Below, one piece after another: positions 44,268-53,926 of a stretch of DNA of 64,000 nt. Below the pieces are notes generated by a model. The model did not search any database and had not been told where the DNA came from. It worked only from the letters and a program-made list of their open reading frames with translations. The stretch is from Microbispora sp. NBC_01189 (GTDB lineage Bacteria; Actinomycetota; Actinomycetes; Streptosporangiales; Streptosporangiaceae). The number at the start of each line of letters is the position of its first letter. Positions within the stretch are counted from its first letter, which is position 1. The translations under genes were made by a program, and so were the position numbers. The stretch lies in NCBI RefSeq assembly GCF_036010665.1, contig NZ_CP108581.1, positions 1,608,501 through 1,672,500 of the forward strand, read 5' to 3'.

Positions 44268-44375
44268 CTACGTCCAGGAGATCCCCGGGGTGCCGGCAGC
44301 GAGGCCGACCAGAGCGACCACCGGAGTGAGCAGCGCCAGCGCCACTGTCAGCCTGACGACGGTCTTCCCAAACAT
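44268..44375 (-). CDS. 35-residue hydrophobic peptide
   Basis: Starts MFGKTVVRLTVALALL and ends GTPGISWT: a positively charged start, one hydrophobic segment (about 9-26), a short tail. GGAGG lies 7 nt before the ATG, which supports translation. It sits upstream of the HD-GYP gene on the same strand, separated by the hairpin. It could be a small membrane partner of the HD proteins or a leader peptide. Too short to assign by homology. Confidence 0.55.
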   Translation of the reverse strand: MFGKTVVRLTVALALLTPVVALVGLAAGTPGISWT

Positions 44376-44506
44376 TGCGCCGCCTCCACGTCGATTGCGC
44401 CCTCAGGCTACAGAAGGGGCGCGGGCCGGTCCGGGATGTCGCGACCATCGCAGCCAAAACGTAACCAAGCAATCACACCCCGTGCAATTGCAGGAGTTCG
44501 AGACGG

Positions 44507-45424
44507 TCAGGCCGATGTCTCGCGGGCCCATTCGACGGTGGCCTTCAGACCGGTGGCCAGGTCGTGGCGGGGCCGCCAGCCGAGGCCGTCGAGCGCGGGC
44601 GCGGGGTCGACGGCCATGTCGGGGAGGTCGCCGAGCCGCGGAGGCTCGAAGCGCGGCTCGTCGGGGACGCCCGCCGCCGCGGCGACCAGCGTGTGCAGCT
44701 CGCGGTCGGTGGTCCGCACGCCGGTGCCGAGGTTGAACCGGCGGCCGTCGCCGCCGGCGCCGCAGGCGCGGGCGAAGCCGTCCACCACGTCGTCCACGAA
44801 CACGTAGTCGCGGGTCTGGGCGCCGTCGCCGTACACGACCGTGGGTTTCCCGGTCAGCAGTGCGTCGGTGAAGATGGCGACCACCCCGGCCTCGCCCTCG
44901 GGCGACTGGCGCGGCCCGTAGACGTTCGACAGCACGAGCGCGGTGTATTCGAGGCCGTGCAGCGCGCGGTAGGTCGCGAGGTAGAGCTCGCCGCCGAGCT
45001 TGGAGGCGGCGTACGGCGAACGGGGATCGGCGGGCGCGTCGCCGGGGACCGGGATGACGGCCGGCCTGCCGTAGACCGCCACCGAGGAGGCGTAGACGAC
45101 CTTGCGGGCGCCGGCTCGGCGGGCGGCCTCCAGGACGTTCACCGTGCCCTCGACGTTGACCGAGGCGTCGGTCAGCGGGTCGGCGACGCTCCTGCGCACG
45201 CTGATCTGCGCGGCGAGGTGACAGACGACCTCCGGCCGCCAGCGCTCGGCGACCTCCGCGAGCGCGGGGTCGCGCACGTCCATCACGTGCAGCGGGGCGC
45301 CGGCGTTGCGCGTGTGCCCGGACGACAGGTCGTCGACCACCGCGACCTCGTGGCCGTCCGCGAGCAACCGGTCGACGAGGGTCGACCCGATGAAACCCGC
45401 TCCGCCCGTGACCAGCGCACGCAT
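44507..45424 (-). CDS. NAD-dependent epimerase/dehydratase (GalE-like)
   Basis: A 305-residue extended SDR: TGGAGFIGS at residues 6-14, DLSSGH, LAAQISVRRS, catalytic YAASK, and NVYGPRQ. It resembles UDP-glucose 4-epimerases of the short actinobacterial type; the exact sugar nucleotide is not known. GGGGAGG precedes the ATG. Transcribed toward the HD cluster. Confidence 0.88.
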   Translation of the reverse strand: MRALVTGGAGFIGSTLVDRLLADGHEVAVVDDLSSGHTRNAGAPLHVMDVRDPALAEVAERWRPEVVCHLAAQISVRRSVADPLTDASVNVEGTVNVLEAARRAGARKVVYASSVAVYGRPAVIPVPGDAPADPRSPYAASKLGGELYLATYRALHGLEYTALVLSNVYGPRQSPEGEAGVVAIFTDALLTGKPTVVYGDGAQTRDYVFVDDVVDGFARACGAGGDGRRFNLGTGVRTTDRELHTLVAAAAGVPDEPRFEPPRLGDLPDMAVDPAPALDGLGWRPRHDLATGLKATVEWARETSA

Positions 45425-45511
45425 GCCCCGCCCCCTCCCGGCCCCGTACGGGGAAGATCCTAACGGGCCGCGTCGCGACCCGGGCCCTCGAACTGCCCGG
45501 GAGGACTCGGC

Positions 45512-45778
45512 CTATTCGGCCATCTCAGCGCGTACCTGCTGGATGCGGGACAGGACCCTGGCCCGGAGGTCATGCGGCACGGGGTCGCACCCGCAGTGCC
45601 TGGCCACCAGGCGCTTGACCGCCTCTTCGAGGCCGTACTCCTCAAGACAGGGGCCGCACTCGTCGAGGTGCTTCCTGATCTCGGCGATCCGGTCGTTGTC
45701 GAGCTCGCCGTCCAGGTAGGTGTAGACCTTGTCGAGCACCTCTCCACACGGCGTGTTGTGGTGTTTCCCGCAGCTCAT
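45512..45778 (-). CDS. rsrA: zinc-binding redox anti-sigma factor RsrA
   Basis: An 88-residue ZAS-domain protein. Cys11, His37, Cys41 and Cys44 (HxxxCxxC) match the zinc site and redox pair of Streptomyces RsrA. It binds SigR when reduced and lets go when a disulfide forms. It overlaps sigR by ATGA, giving coupled synthesis. Confidence 0.95.
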   Translation of the reverse strand: MSCGKHHNTPCGEVLDKVYTYLDGELDNDRIAEIRKHLDECGPCLEEYGLEEAVKRLVARHCGCDPVPHDLRARVLSRIQQVRAEMAE

Positions 45779-46416
45779 CGCTCCTCCTCGCCAACCGTCC
45801 CGCCCTGATGCGCACCGCGGGAGTCCGGCCGTACGAGGCCGCGCTCGCGCGCGTAGTCCTCGAGCTGGTTGCGGAGCTGCCGGCGGCCGCGGTGGAGGCG
45901 CGACATCACGGTCCCGATGGGCGTGCCCATGATCTCGGCGATCTCCTTGTAGGGGAAGCCCTCCACGTCCGCCAGGTAGACGGCGATGCGGAACTCCTCG
46001 GGAAGCGCGGCGAGAGCATCCTTCACGTCACTGTCGGGAAGATGCTCAAGCGCCTCGATCTCGGCCGACTTCAGCCCGCTGGACGTGTGCGACTCCGCCC
46101 GCGCCAGCTGCCAGTCCTCGATCTCCTCGGTGCCCGCCTGCTTGGGCTCCCGCTGCTTCTTCCGATAGCTGTTGATGAAGGTGTTGGTGAGGATGCGGTA
46201 GAGCCAGGCCTTGAGGTTCGTCCCCTCCTGGAACTGGTGGAAGGAGGCGAAGGCCTTGGCGAAGGTCTCCTGCAGGAGGTCCTCCGCATCCGCTGCGTTA
46301 CGGGTCATCCGGAGCGCGGCGGAGTAGAGCTGGTCGAGAAACGGCAAGACGTCGCGCTCGAACCGCTCGCTGCGCTGCTCCAGAGTCTCCTCGGCTGTCT
46401 TGGAGACCGGACCCAC
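45775..46416 (-). CDS. sigR: ECF sigma factor SigR (thiol-oxidative stress)
   Basis: A 213-residue sigma factor. Region 2: [20 protein letters not shown] then [19 protein letters not shown]; region 4: [18 protein letters not shown] and the [23 protein letters not shown] at 46416 gives the VGPV start typical of SigR. An in-frame ATG at 46503 would give a form 29 residues longer, and it lies just downstream of a SigR-type promoter, resembling the inducible unstable long form known in Streptomyces. It controls thioredoxin and mycothiol genes. Confidence 0.95.
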   Translation of the reverse strand: MGPVSKTAEETLEQRSERFERDVLPFLDQLYSAALRMTRNAADAEDLLQETFAKAFASFHQFQEGTNLKAWLYRILTNTFINSYRKKQREPKQAGTEEIEDWQLARAESHTSSGLKSAEIEALEHLPDSDVKDALAALPEEFRIAVYLADVEGFPYKEIAEIMGTPIGTVMSRLHRGRRQLRNQLEDYARERGLVRPDSRGAHQGGTVGEEER

Positions 46417-46512
46417 CCCCTTCAGGACGCCGTACCCAGCCGAGGATACCGGTCCGCCCAGGCCGGGCCAGTCGAGGCCTTCTGACAGCACCAACGTCTT
46501 CATGCACAACTG

Positions 46513-46540
46513 CAACAGGGCGGGCGTAGAGTCTGTTCCC
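46513..46540 (-). promoter_or_regulatory. SigR-type autoregulatory promoter
   Basis: On the minus strand GGGAAC (46540-46535), an 18-nt spacer, and GTTG (46516-46513), fitting GGAAT-N18-GTT of SigR promoters. The predicted start is about 4-6 nt from the ATG at 46503. Confidence 0.75.
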
Positions 46541-46703
46541 GGTGCAGTTTGAGGTGACGAACGACCCGGTGCGGGGAAAAAACCAGGCACCGGCGAGGGA
46601 GTGTCCGGCCAGTGCCGTCCGTCGCGTGCGGGTGCCGGACACGACCGAGGTGGCCCGGAGACCGAGTTTCGCCGTTCCACGCGCGTGCGCGGGGACGGCC
46701 AGA

Positions 46704-47459
46704 GTGCAGGAGCCGCTCGTGCTGCCTATACCGGCCAACGAACTCAACGGCCCGGGCACACTCGGGCCGTACTGGACCTTCTACCACGCGGTGGTCGCCG
46801 AGCAGCTTCGGCGGTGGCTGCCCGCCCGCCCCTCCCTGCTGCTGGACCTGTCCGGCGGACGGGGACGGTGGCCGGCCCAGGCGGCGCGCGCCGGGCACCG
46901 CGTGGTCGAGGTCGTGGACTTCCGCCGGCAGGGGGATCCGTGGCTGCGCGACGCCTCCGAGCGCATCCAGAAGGTGCGCGCCGACGATCTGGGCTTCCTG
47001 CCCGACGGCAGCGTGGACGGCGTCATCGCCGAGGAGCGCGTGCTGTCGGTCGAGATCATGGCGGAGTCGGTCGTCGAGGACGTCGCCAGGGTGCTGCGGC
47101 CCGGCGGGCGAGCGCTGCTCTGCGTCGACTCGCTGGTTCTCGGGATGGCGATCCTGGCCGAGCAGAACTACTGGGCGCACCTATGCCAGACCGGGGAGGT
47201 CATGCTGATCCCCTGGCCGGACGGCAGCATCACCCGCTGCTTCACCACCCAGCAGGTGCGCGAGCTGGTCACCGGCGCCGGGCTGGAGGTCGAGTGGGTG
47301 CGCCCGCGCACCGTGCTGTCCCCGTCCACCGTGGACCACGTGCTGAGCTCGGAGAGCAGGTCGCTGTCCTGGCTGGTGCGCACCGAGCTCGAAACCCAGG
47401 CGGACGGCGAAGACACGGTGGGGATCCACCTGGTGGCCAGCGTGCGCAAGCCGTCCTGA
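46704..47459 (+). CDS. class I SAM-dependent methyltransferase-like protein
   Basis: A 251-residue Rossmann-type methyltransferase ([18 protein letters not shown] as motif [16 protein letters not shown] later). GTG at 46704 opens just before [14 protein letters not shown]; the frame is open back to GTG 46542, but that part is low-complexity and overlaps the SigR regulatory region. Substrate unknown. Divergent from sigR. Confidence 0.75.
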   Translation: MQEPLVLPIPANELNGPGTLGPYWTFYHAVVAEQLRRWLPARPSLLLDLSGGRGRWPAQAARAGHRVVEVVDFRRQGDPWLRDASERIQKVRADDLGFLPDGSVDGVIAEERVLSVEIMAESVVEDVARVLRPGGRALLCVDSLVLGMAILAEQNYWAHLCQTGEVMLIPWPDGSITRCFTTQQVRELVTGAGLEVEWVRPRTVLSPSTVDHVLSSESRSLSWLVRTELETQADGEDTVGIHLVASVRKPS

Positions 47460-47505
47460 GCACCTGGAACGATCAGCCGACCGATCAGCCGGCCGGGTCG
47501 GCCGG

Positions 47506-47847
47506 TCAGCGCCGGCGTTCGGCCCGGGACTGGCACTGCACGCAGCGCGCCGCCTCGGGGCGGGCCTCCAGCCTGCCCTCCGGCACGGCCGACCCGCAGT
47601 CGGCGCACCGCCCGTAACCGCCGTCGTCCAGCCGGCGCAGCGCGGCGAGCACGGCCGTACGCTGCCGGGCCGCGGCGTCGAGCATCGCCCGGGCGCGGTC
47701 GGCGTCGGTGAGGACGGCCCCCGCGTCCGCGGAGGACCCGCCGTGCCGGTCGCCGTGCCCGTCCGTACCCGCACGCAGCACGCCGATCGACCGGTCGAGC
47801 TCGTGCAGCATGCTTTCCAGGCGCATACGCGCGGTCGCGACATCCAC
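47506..47847 (-). CDS. DksA/TraR-type C4 zinc-finger protein
   Basis: A 113-residue protein with an N-terminal helical coiled coil and the zinc finger CADCG...CVQC near the C-terminus. It would bind the RNA polymerase secondary channel. GTG at 47847 is chosen because GGAGG lies 9 nt upstream; ATG at 47877 lacks one. Confidence 0.83.
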   Translation of the reverse strand: MDVATARMRLESMLHELDRSIGVLRAGTDGHGDRHGGSSADAGAVLTDADRARAMLDAAARQRTAVLAALRRLDDGGYGRCADCGSAVPEGRLEARPEAARCVQCQSRAERRR

Positions 47848-47979
47848 GAATCCGCACCTCCGGGAGTGGGGAGTCATCCGCCCAGGAGCCCCCGGTCTCC
47901 CGGTCGGTCAGCGGCCGGTCACTTTCCGTGCGACCGCCTTTCCCGAACGGATTCCCACTTCGCGCGCCGCTTACACCCT

Positions 47980-48729
47980 TCAGAAGAGCTTGGGGACGTC
48001 GTCCCCTTCCAGGGGCTCGACCAGTTCGGGGCCGTTGTGGCGGACGTTGTTCACGACGTCGGACACGGCGTACGCCTCCAGCCGGTCCGGGCCGGCCGGG
48101 ACGAGGAGCCCGGTGGGATCGGTGACGCCGGGGTCGAGCCACTCCGCCCAGCGCTCCCGCTCGACCATCATCGGCATGCGGTCGTGGATACGGCCCAGCC
48201 GGTCCTCCGCCGTGGTGGTGATCACGGTGCAGGTGCACAGCCATTTCAGCGGGTCGTCGTCCGCCCGGCCGGGGTCCTTCCAGAACTCGTACAGCCCGGC
48301 CATCGCGAGCACGCCTCCGTCGGCCGGGTGGATGAAGAAGGGCTGCTTCCTCTTCCCCTCGACCGGCATCCACTCGTAGTAGCCGTCCGCCGGCAGCAGG
48401 CAGCGGCGCGACTTCAGCGCCCTGCGGTAGGACGGCTTCTCCGCCACCGTCTCCACCCGGGCGTTGATCATCCGGGAGCCGACGGACGGGTCCTTGGCCC
48501 AGCTCGGCACGAGCCCCCACCGGACCAGCCGGAGCTGCCGCACCGCCTGGTCGCCGGCGCTCTCGCCGCCCTCGTCCTTCGGCACCCGGCACATCACCGC
48601 GTAGACGTTCTTGGTGGGCGCGACGTTGTAGTCGGGCCGCAGCTCCTGGTCGGGCACGCCGTCCAGTTCGACCTCGAACTCCTCCAGCAGCTCCTGCTTC
48701 TTGCGCGCCGACGCGTACCTCCCGCACAT
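47980..48729 (-). CDS. SOS response-associated peptidase (SRAP/YedK-like)
   Basis: A 249-residue SRAP protein that traps abasic sites in single-stranded DNA through a thiazolidine link. Cys2 (MCGRYA) is the cross-linking residue after Met removal; [29 protein letters not shown] and HDRMPM are the other family motifs. The start is fixed by Cys2. The open frame extends far upstream across aroA, which is an artefact of GC-rich sequence. Confidence 0.94.
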   Translation of the reverse strand: MCGRYASARKKQELLEEFEVELDGVPDQELRPDYNVAPTKNVYAVMCRVPKDEGGESAGDQAVRQLRLVRWGLVPSWAKDPSVGSRMINARVETVAEKPSYRRALKSRRCLLPADGYYEWMPVEGKRKQPFFIHPADGGVLAMAGLYEFWKDPGRADDDPLKWLCTCTVITTTAEDRLGRIHDRMPMMVERERWAEWLDPGVTDPTGLLVPAGPDRLEAYAVSDVVNNVRHNGPELVEPLEGDDVPKLF

Positions 48730-48803
48730 GCCATCAAGACTGGCACAAGGACCGCGGTCCCGGCGGGCTCCGCGCGGCGTACGGCCGCCGGAGAGGGTCC
48801 CGA

Positions 48804-48809
48804 TAAGCT
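48804..48809 (+). promoter_or_regulatory. -10 hexamer for leaderless aroA transcript
   Basis: TAAGCT, 7 nt before ATG at 48817. Confidence 0.45.
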
Positions 48810-48816
48810 TGCCGGC

Positions 48817-50226
48817 ATGGCCTCTCCGCAGTCCGCGCCCGGCGGCGCCGAGCCGCATGCCACCCGTCAGCACAGTGAGCAGCACAGCCGGCAGCACGGT
48901 GAGCACGGCGCCGCCGCACCGCTCTGGCCCGCCCCGGTGGCCGCCGGGCCGGTCCGCGCGACGGTGCGCCTGCCCGGTTCGAAGTCGGTGACCAACCGCG
49001 CGCTGGTGCTCGCCGCGCTGGCCGACGCCCCCGGCACCGTACGGCTCGCGCTGCGCAGCCGCGACGCCGACCTCATGGCGGCGGCGCTGCGCGCGCTCGG
49101 CGCCGAGATGGCGCCGTCCAACGAGAGCGCCGACAGCGTGGACTGGTCCGTGACCCCCCGTCCCGTACGCGGCGGGGTGTCGATCGACACCGGGCTGGCC
49201 GGGACCGTGATGCGGTTCGTGCCGCCGGTCGCCGCGCTCGCCGACGGGCCGGTCTTCTTCGACGGCGACCCGCACGCGCGCAAGCGCCCGATGGGCCCGA
49301 TCCTCGGCGCGCTCCGCGCGCTCGGAGCCTCGGTCGAGGGCGACGCGCTGCCGTTCACGATCCGCGGGCCGATCTCGGGCGGGGAGGTCGTCCTCGACGC
49401 GTCCGTCTCCTCCCAGATGGTCTCGGGCCTGCTGCTGGCCGGCGCGCGCTTCGAGAAGGGCGTGACCGTGCGGCACGACGGCCCGCCCGTCCCCTCGATG
49501 CCGCACATCGAGATGACCGTGCAGATGCTGCGCCGGGCCGGGGTCGAGGTGGACGACTCCGAGACCGACGTGTGGCGGGTGCAGGCCGGGCCGGTCCGGG
49601 CCGGGGACGTCACGGTCGAGCCCGACCTGTCCAACGCCGCGCCCTTCCTCGCGGCCGCCCTGGTCACCGGCGGCGCCGTCGTCGTGCCGGACTGGCCGGA
49701 GGAGACGACGCAGGGCGGCGACGCGCTGCGCGGGCTGCTCGCCGAGATGGGCGCGCGGGTCGAGCGGGCGCCGGAGGGCCTGCGGGTGACGGGCACCGGA
49801 TCGCTGCGCGGCATCGACGCCGACCTGCGGGACGTCAGCGAGCTCACGCCCACGATCGCCGCGCTCGCCGCGCTGGCCGAGGGCCCCTCCCGCATCAGGG
49901 GCGTCGCGCACATCCGGGGACACGAGACCGACCGGATCGCCGCGCTCGCGACGGAGATCAACCGGCTGGGCGGCGACGCCCGGGAGACCGACGACGGCCT
50001 GGACATCCGTCCCCGGCCGCTGACCGGCGGCGTCTTCCACTCCTACGCCGACCACCGCATGGCCACGGCGGGCGCCGTCATCGGCCTGGTCGTAAAGGGC
50101 GTCGAGGTCGAGGACATCGCGACGACCGCCAAGACGCTGCCCGAGTTCCCCCGCATGTGGGCCGCGATGCTGGGCAGCGAAGGCCTCAGCGAAGGCCTCA
50201 GCGGGGGCCTCGGCGGGGAGCGCTGA
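48817..50226 (+). CDS. aroA: 3-phosphoshikimate 1-carboxyvinyltransferase (EPSP synthase)
   Basis: A 469-residue enzyme of the shikimate pathway. [19 protein letters not shown] (about 50-68) binds phosphate and [17 protein letters not shown], then [12 protein letters not shown] and [11 protein letters not shown] are further motifs. It has a Gln/His-rich N-terminal extension of about 35 residues ([12 protein letters not shown]) and ends in [13 protein letters not shown] repeats, both unusual. rsgA begins 31 nt later. Confidence 0.94.
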   Translation: MASPQSAPGGAEPHATRQHSEQHSRQHGEHGAAAPLWPAPVAAGPVRATVRLPGSKSVTNRALVLAALADAPGTVRLALRSRDADLMAAALRALGAEMAPSNESADSVDWSVTPRPVRGGVSIDTGLAGTVMRFVPPVAALADGPVFFDGDPHARKRPMGPILGALRALGASVEGDALPFTIRGPISGGEVVLDASVSSQMVSGLLLAGARFEKGVTVRHDGPPVPSMPHIEMTVQMLRRAGVEVDDSETDVWRVQAGPVRAGDVTVEPDLSNAAPFLAAALVTGGAVVVPDWPEETTQGGDALRGLLAEMGARVERAPEGLRVTGTGSLRGIDADLRDVSELTPTIAALAALAEGPSRIRGVAHIRGHETDRIAALATEINRLGGDARETDDGLDIRPRPLTGGVFHSYADHRMATAGAVIGLVVKGVEVEDIATTAKTLPEFPRMWAAMLGSEGLSEGLSGGLGGER

Positions 50227-50257
50227 TGATGGCACCGGGACGATCGGGGCACGGGAA

Positions 50258-51334
50258 CTGAGCAGACGACGCTACGACGAGGACGACGTCAGGGTCAGGC
50301 CGGGCAAGGGCTCGCGGCCCCGGACGCGGATCAGGCCTGCCCACAGCGAGGCGGTCGAGGGCTTCGTGGTGGCCGTCGACCGCGGGCGTTACACCTGCCT
50401 GGTCGGCGAGGGCGTGCCCGGCACCGAGCCGTCCGGCCGGCGGAGGGGCGAGCGGAAGGGCGAACGGACGCTCGTCGTCGCGATGAAGGCGCGTGAGCTC
50501 GGCCGCAAGGGCATCGTCGTGGGCGACCGCGTCGCTCTGGTGGGCGACGTGACGGGGCAGCCCGACACGCTGGCGCGCGTCGTCCGCGTCGAGGAGCGGT
50601 CGTCGATGCTGCGCCGCAGCGCCGACGACACCGACGACATCGAGCGGCCCATCGTCGCCAACGCCGACCAGCTGGTGATCGTCACCGCGCTCGCCGATCC
50701 TCCGCCGCGTCCCCGGATGATCGACCGGATGCTCGTCGCGGCCTTCGACGCCGACATCGAGCCGCTGCTGTGCCTCACCAAGTCGGATCTCGCCCCCGCC
50801 GCCGGCCTCGTGGCGTCGTACGAGCCCCTCGGCGTGCCGTACGTCGTCGTCCGCAGGGGCGGCGCGCTCGACGACCTGGCGGCGGCGCTCGCGGACCGGA
50901 TCAGCGTGCTGGTCGGTCACTCGGGCGTCGGCAAGTCGACCCTGGTCAACGCGTTGGTGCCGCACGCCCACCGGGCGGTGTCCCATGTCAACGCGGTCAC
51001 CGGCCGGGGCCGGCACACCTCCACCTCGGCGGTCGCGCTGGAGCTGCCCGAGGGCGGCTGGATCATCGACACGCCGGGGGTGCGCAGCTTCGGGCTCGCC
51101 CACGTCTCGGTGGAGACCGTGCTCGCGGCATTCCCCGATCTCGTGGACGCCACAACGGCCTGCCCCAAGGGCTGCGCCCATCTCGGGGACGACTGCGCGC
51201 TCGTGGGCTACGTCGCCGAGGGGCACGCCGACCCCGTGCGTCTGGAGTCGCTGCGGCGGCTGCTCGCCAGCCGCGAGGGCGCCTCCGAAGAGGACAGAGC
51301 CGAGGACAGAGGCGAGGAGCGGGACGAGGCCTGA
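50258..51334 (+). CDS. rsgA: ribosome small subunit-dependent GTPase RsgA, probable CTG start
   Basis: A 358-residue circularly permuted GTPase for 30S maturation. An OB-fold (VAVDRGRYTCLV, KARELGRKGIVVGDRV), G4 TKSD, G1 GHSGVGKST, G3 DTPGVRSF and a C-terminal zinc knuckle CPKGC..H..C. The first ATG/GTG/TTG in frame is GTG 50366, but the 36 codons before it read RRRYDEDDVRVRPGKG and RPRTRIRPAHSEA, a stretch conserved at the start of RsgA. The only plausible start upstream of that is CTG at 50258, so a non-standard start is inferred. Confidence 0.85.
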   Translation: MSRRRYDEDDVRVRPGKGSRPRTRIRPAHSEAVEGFVVAVDRGRYTCLVGEGVPGTEPSGRRRGERKGERTLVVAMKARELGRKGIVVGDRVALVGDVTGQPDTLARVVRVEERSSMLRRSADDTDDIERPIVANADQLVIVTALADPPPRPRMIDRMLVAAFDADIEPLLCLTKSDLAPAAGLVASYEPLGVPYVVVRRGGALDDLAAALADRISVLVGHSGVGKSTLVNALVPHAHRAVSHVNAVTGRGRHTSTSAVALELPEGGWIIDTPGVRSFGLAHVSVETVLAAFPDLVDATTACPKGCAHLGDDCALVGYVAEGHADPVRLESLRRLLASREGASEEDRAEDRGEERDEA

Positions 51335-51338
51335 ACGG

Positions 51339-51989
51339 TCACCCCGCGAGCAGGTGCGACGCGCCGCCGGGGACGGCGATCGTGACGGCGAGCGCTCCGA
51401 GCATCCCGCCCGTGACGATCCGTTGTGCCCGCAGCCATCCCGGCCGGTGCGCCAGGAAGCCCGCGACGCCGCCGGCGGCCAGCACGATCGAGGAGTTCAC
51501 CGTCGCGGCCACCGCGATCTGGAGACCGCCGAGAACGACGCCCTGGAGCAGCACGTCTCCCCGGCTCACGTCGACGAACTGCGGAATGACAGTTATATAC
51601 AGTACGGCGATTTTCGGATTGAGCAGGTTCGTCATCAGGCCCATGGTGAACAGCCGCCCCGGGGAGTCGGGCGGCACGTCCCGTACGGCGAACACCGAGA
51701 CGCCGCCGGGCCGGACGGCCTGCCAGGCGAGCCACAGCAGGTAGGCCGCCCCGGCCAGCCGGATCACGGCGAGGACCTGCGGGAACGCCGCGAGCAGCAC
51801 CGCCAGGCCGAGGTTCGCGGCGGCCAGGTACACGAGGAAGCCCGCGACGACCCCGCTCAGGGAGACGAGGCCCGCCCGGCGTCCCTGGCCGATGCTCCGC
51901 GACACGAGATACATCATGTTCGGGCCCGGGGAGAGCACCATTCCGAGCGCCACGGACACCACGCCCAGCACCGCGTTCCGTTCCACCAT
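51339..51989 (-). CDS. LysE/RhtB family amino-acid exporter
   Basis: A 216-residue membrane protein with six hydrophobic segments. LSPGPNMMYLVSRSIGQGRRAGL is the LysE signature near the first two helices, and NLLNPKIAVLYITVIPQFV the second. It exports amino acids or homoserine lactones. ATG at 51989. Its regulator is probably the divergent MocR protein. Confidence 0.9.
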   Translation of the reverse strand: MVERNAVLGVVSVALGMVLSPGPNMMYLVSRSIGQGRRAGLVSLSGVVAGFLVYLAAANLGLAVLLAAFPQVLAVIRLAGAAYLLWLAWQAVRPGGVSVFAVRDVPPDSPGRLFTMGLMTNLLNPKIAVLYITVIPQFVDVSRGDVLLQGVVLGGLQIAVAATVNSSIVLAAGGVAGFLAHRPGWLRAQRIVTGGMLGALAVTIAVPGGASHLLAG

Positions 51990-52065
51990 CGATGCCGCCT
52001 TCTTCGTCGGATGAGTCGCCGATGCCGGTCCGGAAGGCTTTTTCAGGCTATTCCACGCGCTGAAT

Positions 52066-52091
52066 CGAGTGCAATGTTTATATTGCACTCG
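52066..52091. promoter_or_regulatory. operator between lysE and the MocR regulator gene
   Basis: A perfect 10-bp inverted repeat, CGAGTGCAAT (52066-52075) and ATTGCACTCG (52082-52091), around GTTTAT. A third partial half, GGAGCAATTG, follows. The AT core gives TATATT on + and TATAAA on -, so bound protein would cover both -10 regions. Confidence 0.8.
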
Positions 52092-52113
52092 GAGCAATTG
52101 AGAAGAGGGCACC

Positions 52114-53451
52114 GTGGACGACTACCGGAAGCTGGCCGACGAGGTGGCCGCCGACATCGCGGCCGGACGGCTGAGGCCGGGCGACCGGCTGCCGCCGCAG
52201 CGGGACTTCGCCCGGCGGCGCGGCATCGCCGGGTCCACGGCGGCGCGGGTCTACGCGGAGCTGACCCGTCGCGGCCTGACCGTCGGAGAGGTGGGCCGGG
52301 GCACCTTCGTCCGCGCCTCCGCCCCGCGCGCCGGGACGGTCCTGGCCGAGCCCGGCGCCGCCCGGATCGACCTGGAGCTCAACCATCCCCTCCTCCCCGA
52401 GCAGGCCCGCCTGCTGGGGGACGGCATCCGGCGGCTGCTGCGCCCGGACCTGTTGGAGACGTCCCTGCGGCCGGTGGGCGCGGCGGGCACCGCCGACGCC
52501 CGCGAGGTCGTCGCGGACCTGCTCGCCCACACCGGCCGGCGGCCGGACCCCGCGCGGGTGCTGTTCGCCGGCAACGGGCGCCAGGCGATCGCGGCCGCCG
52601 TCGCCACGCTGGTCCCTCCCGGCGCGCGGATGGGCGTCGAGGAGCTCACCTATCCCGTCCTGAAGACCATGGCGACCCGGCTCGGGGTCACCCTCGTGCC
52701 CCTGGCGACCGACGAGGCGGGCCTCGTCCCCGGCGCCGTCGAGGCCGCCGCGCGCCGGGCTCCGCTGAAGGCGGTCTACGTCCAGCCGACGCTGCACAAC
52801 CCATTGTCGGTCACCATGCCGGTCGAGCGCCGCGCCGAGCTCGCGGACGTGCTCGCGCGGCTGGACCTGCCCGCGGTCGAGGACGGCGTCTGGTCGTTCC
52901 TCCGGCCCGAGCCGCCCCCGCTCGCCGCCCTGGCGCCCGATCGCGTGATCGGCGTCGACAGCCTCTCCAAACGGGTGGCGCCCGGCCTGACCATCGGGTT
53001 CGCCGTCGTACCCGAGGCCGCCGTCCCCGCCGTGACCGCCGCGCTGCACTCGGGAGGCTGGGCGCCGTCGCGGTTCGCGCTGGACGCGGCGGTCCGGCTC
53101 GCCGCGGACGGCGTCCTGGACGCGCTGGGCCGCGGCAAGCGGCGGGACGCCGAGGCGCGGCAGGAGATCGCGGCGCGTCGTCTCGGCGGGTTCGCGGTGC
53201 GCGCCGACCCGAGGTCGTACTACTGCTGGTGGGAGCTGCCGCCCCCGTGGCGGGCCGACACGTTCGTGGCCGCCGCGGCGCGGCACGGCATCGGCGTCAC
53301 CCCGGCGGCGGCGTTCGCCGTGGGTGACCACCGCGCGCCGAACGCCGTCCGCCTGGGCCTCGCCTCCCCTCCGGCGGAGACGCTCGATGCCGCCCTGGCC
53401 ACCCTCGCCCGCCTCGCCCGGTCCTCCCCCGACGACGTCCTCGCCGACTGA
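52114..53451 (+). CDS. MocR-type regulator (GntR HTH fused to aminotransferase domain)
   Basis: A 445-residue PdxR/MocR-family protein. GntR winged helix at residues 3-70 (ADIAAGRLRPGDRLPPQRDFARRRG) and a type I aminotransferase-like domain with PLP Lys286 in DSLSKRVAPGLTIGF. It senses an amino acid or PLP adduct. GTG at 52114 has GAAGAGGG upstream. Divergent from lysE and 23 nt after the operator. Confidence 0.92.
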   Translation: MDDYRKLADEVAADIAAGRLRPGDRLPPQRDFARRRGIAGSTAARVYAELTRRGLTVGEVGRGTFVRASAPRAGTVLAEPGAARIDLELNHPLLPEQARLLGDGIRRLLRPDLLETSLRPVGAAGTADAREVVADLLAHTGRRPDPARVLFAGNGRQAIAAAVATLVPPGARMGVEELTYPVLKTMATRLGVTLVPLATDEAGLVPGAVEAAARRAPLKAVYVQPTLHNPLSVTMPVERRAELADVLARLDLPAVEDGVWSFLRPEPPPLAALAPDRVIGVDSLSKRVAPGLTIGFAVVPEAAVPAVTAALHSGGWAPSRFALDAAVRLAADGVLDALGRGKRRDAEARQEIAARRLGGFAVRADPRSYYCWWELPPPWRADTFVAAAARHGIGVTPAAAFAVGDHRAPNAVRLGLASPPAETLDAALATLARLARSSPDDVLAD

Positions 53452-53474
53452 ACACCGACTGACCGCGGACCGGC

Positions 53475-53918
53475 TCAGGGCTCGCGGTTGGGGCGGAGGG
53501 TCCAGGAGACGGTCATCTCGGTGACGACGACGCCCTCGGCGTTCCGGATCTCGACGCCGACCTCGAACTCGGGCCGTTCGCCCACGTCCAGGCGTGCGAC
53601 GACCTCCTCCCGCGCGGCCCGCAGGGTGGCGGCGGCGGTGACCTCGCCCGTGGCGAGCTTCAGGTAGCGGATCGCGGCTCCGGTCGCGAGCGGCACGGCC
53701 CGCGTGAGCTGGTCGCCGAACGCCGACAGCAGCGCCGCGCCCGAGGCCGTCTCGGCCAGCGTGAACAGGGCGCCGGCGTGCGGGCCGCCGACGTGGTTGC
53801 GCAGGTCCGCCCGGTCGGCCAGGCGGGCGACCGCCGCACCGGGGCCGACCGAGTCGAACGTGATGCCGAGCAGCCGGGCGAAGGGGACGCTGTCGAGGAG
53901 GAAGGCGGCGATGTCCAT
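53475..53918 (-). CDS. DUF4442/PaaI-like hotdog thioesterase
   Basis: A 147-residue hotdog protein. RNHVGGPHAGALFTLAETASG is the DUF4442 motif, near residues 40-60. It probably hydrolyses acyl-CoA; substrate unknown. Convergent with the MocR gene, divergent from hisN. Confidence 0.85.
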   Translation of the reverse strand: MDIAAFLLDSVPFARLLGITFDSVGPGAAVARLADRADLRNHVGGPHAGALFTLAETASGAALLSAFGDQLTRAVPLATGAAIRYLKLATGEVTAAATLRAAREEVVARLDVGERPEFEVGVEIRNAEGVVVTEMTVSWTLRPNREP

Positions 53919-53926
53919 GACCCTAG

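Noticed and set aside
48730..50235. 751-codon minus-strand frame extending SRAP across aroA
   Set aside because: SRAP proteins must begin MCGR so that Cys2 becomes N-terminal; the extension is antisense to aroA and low-complexity.
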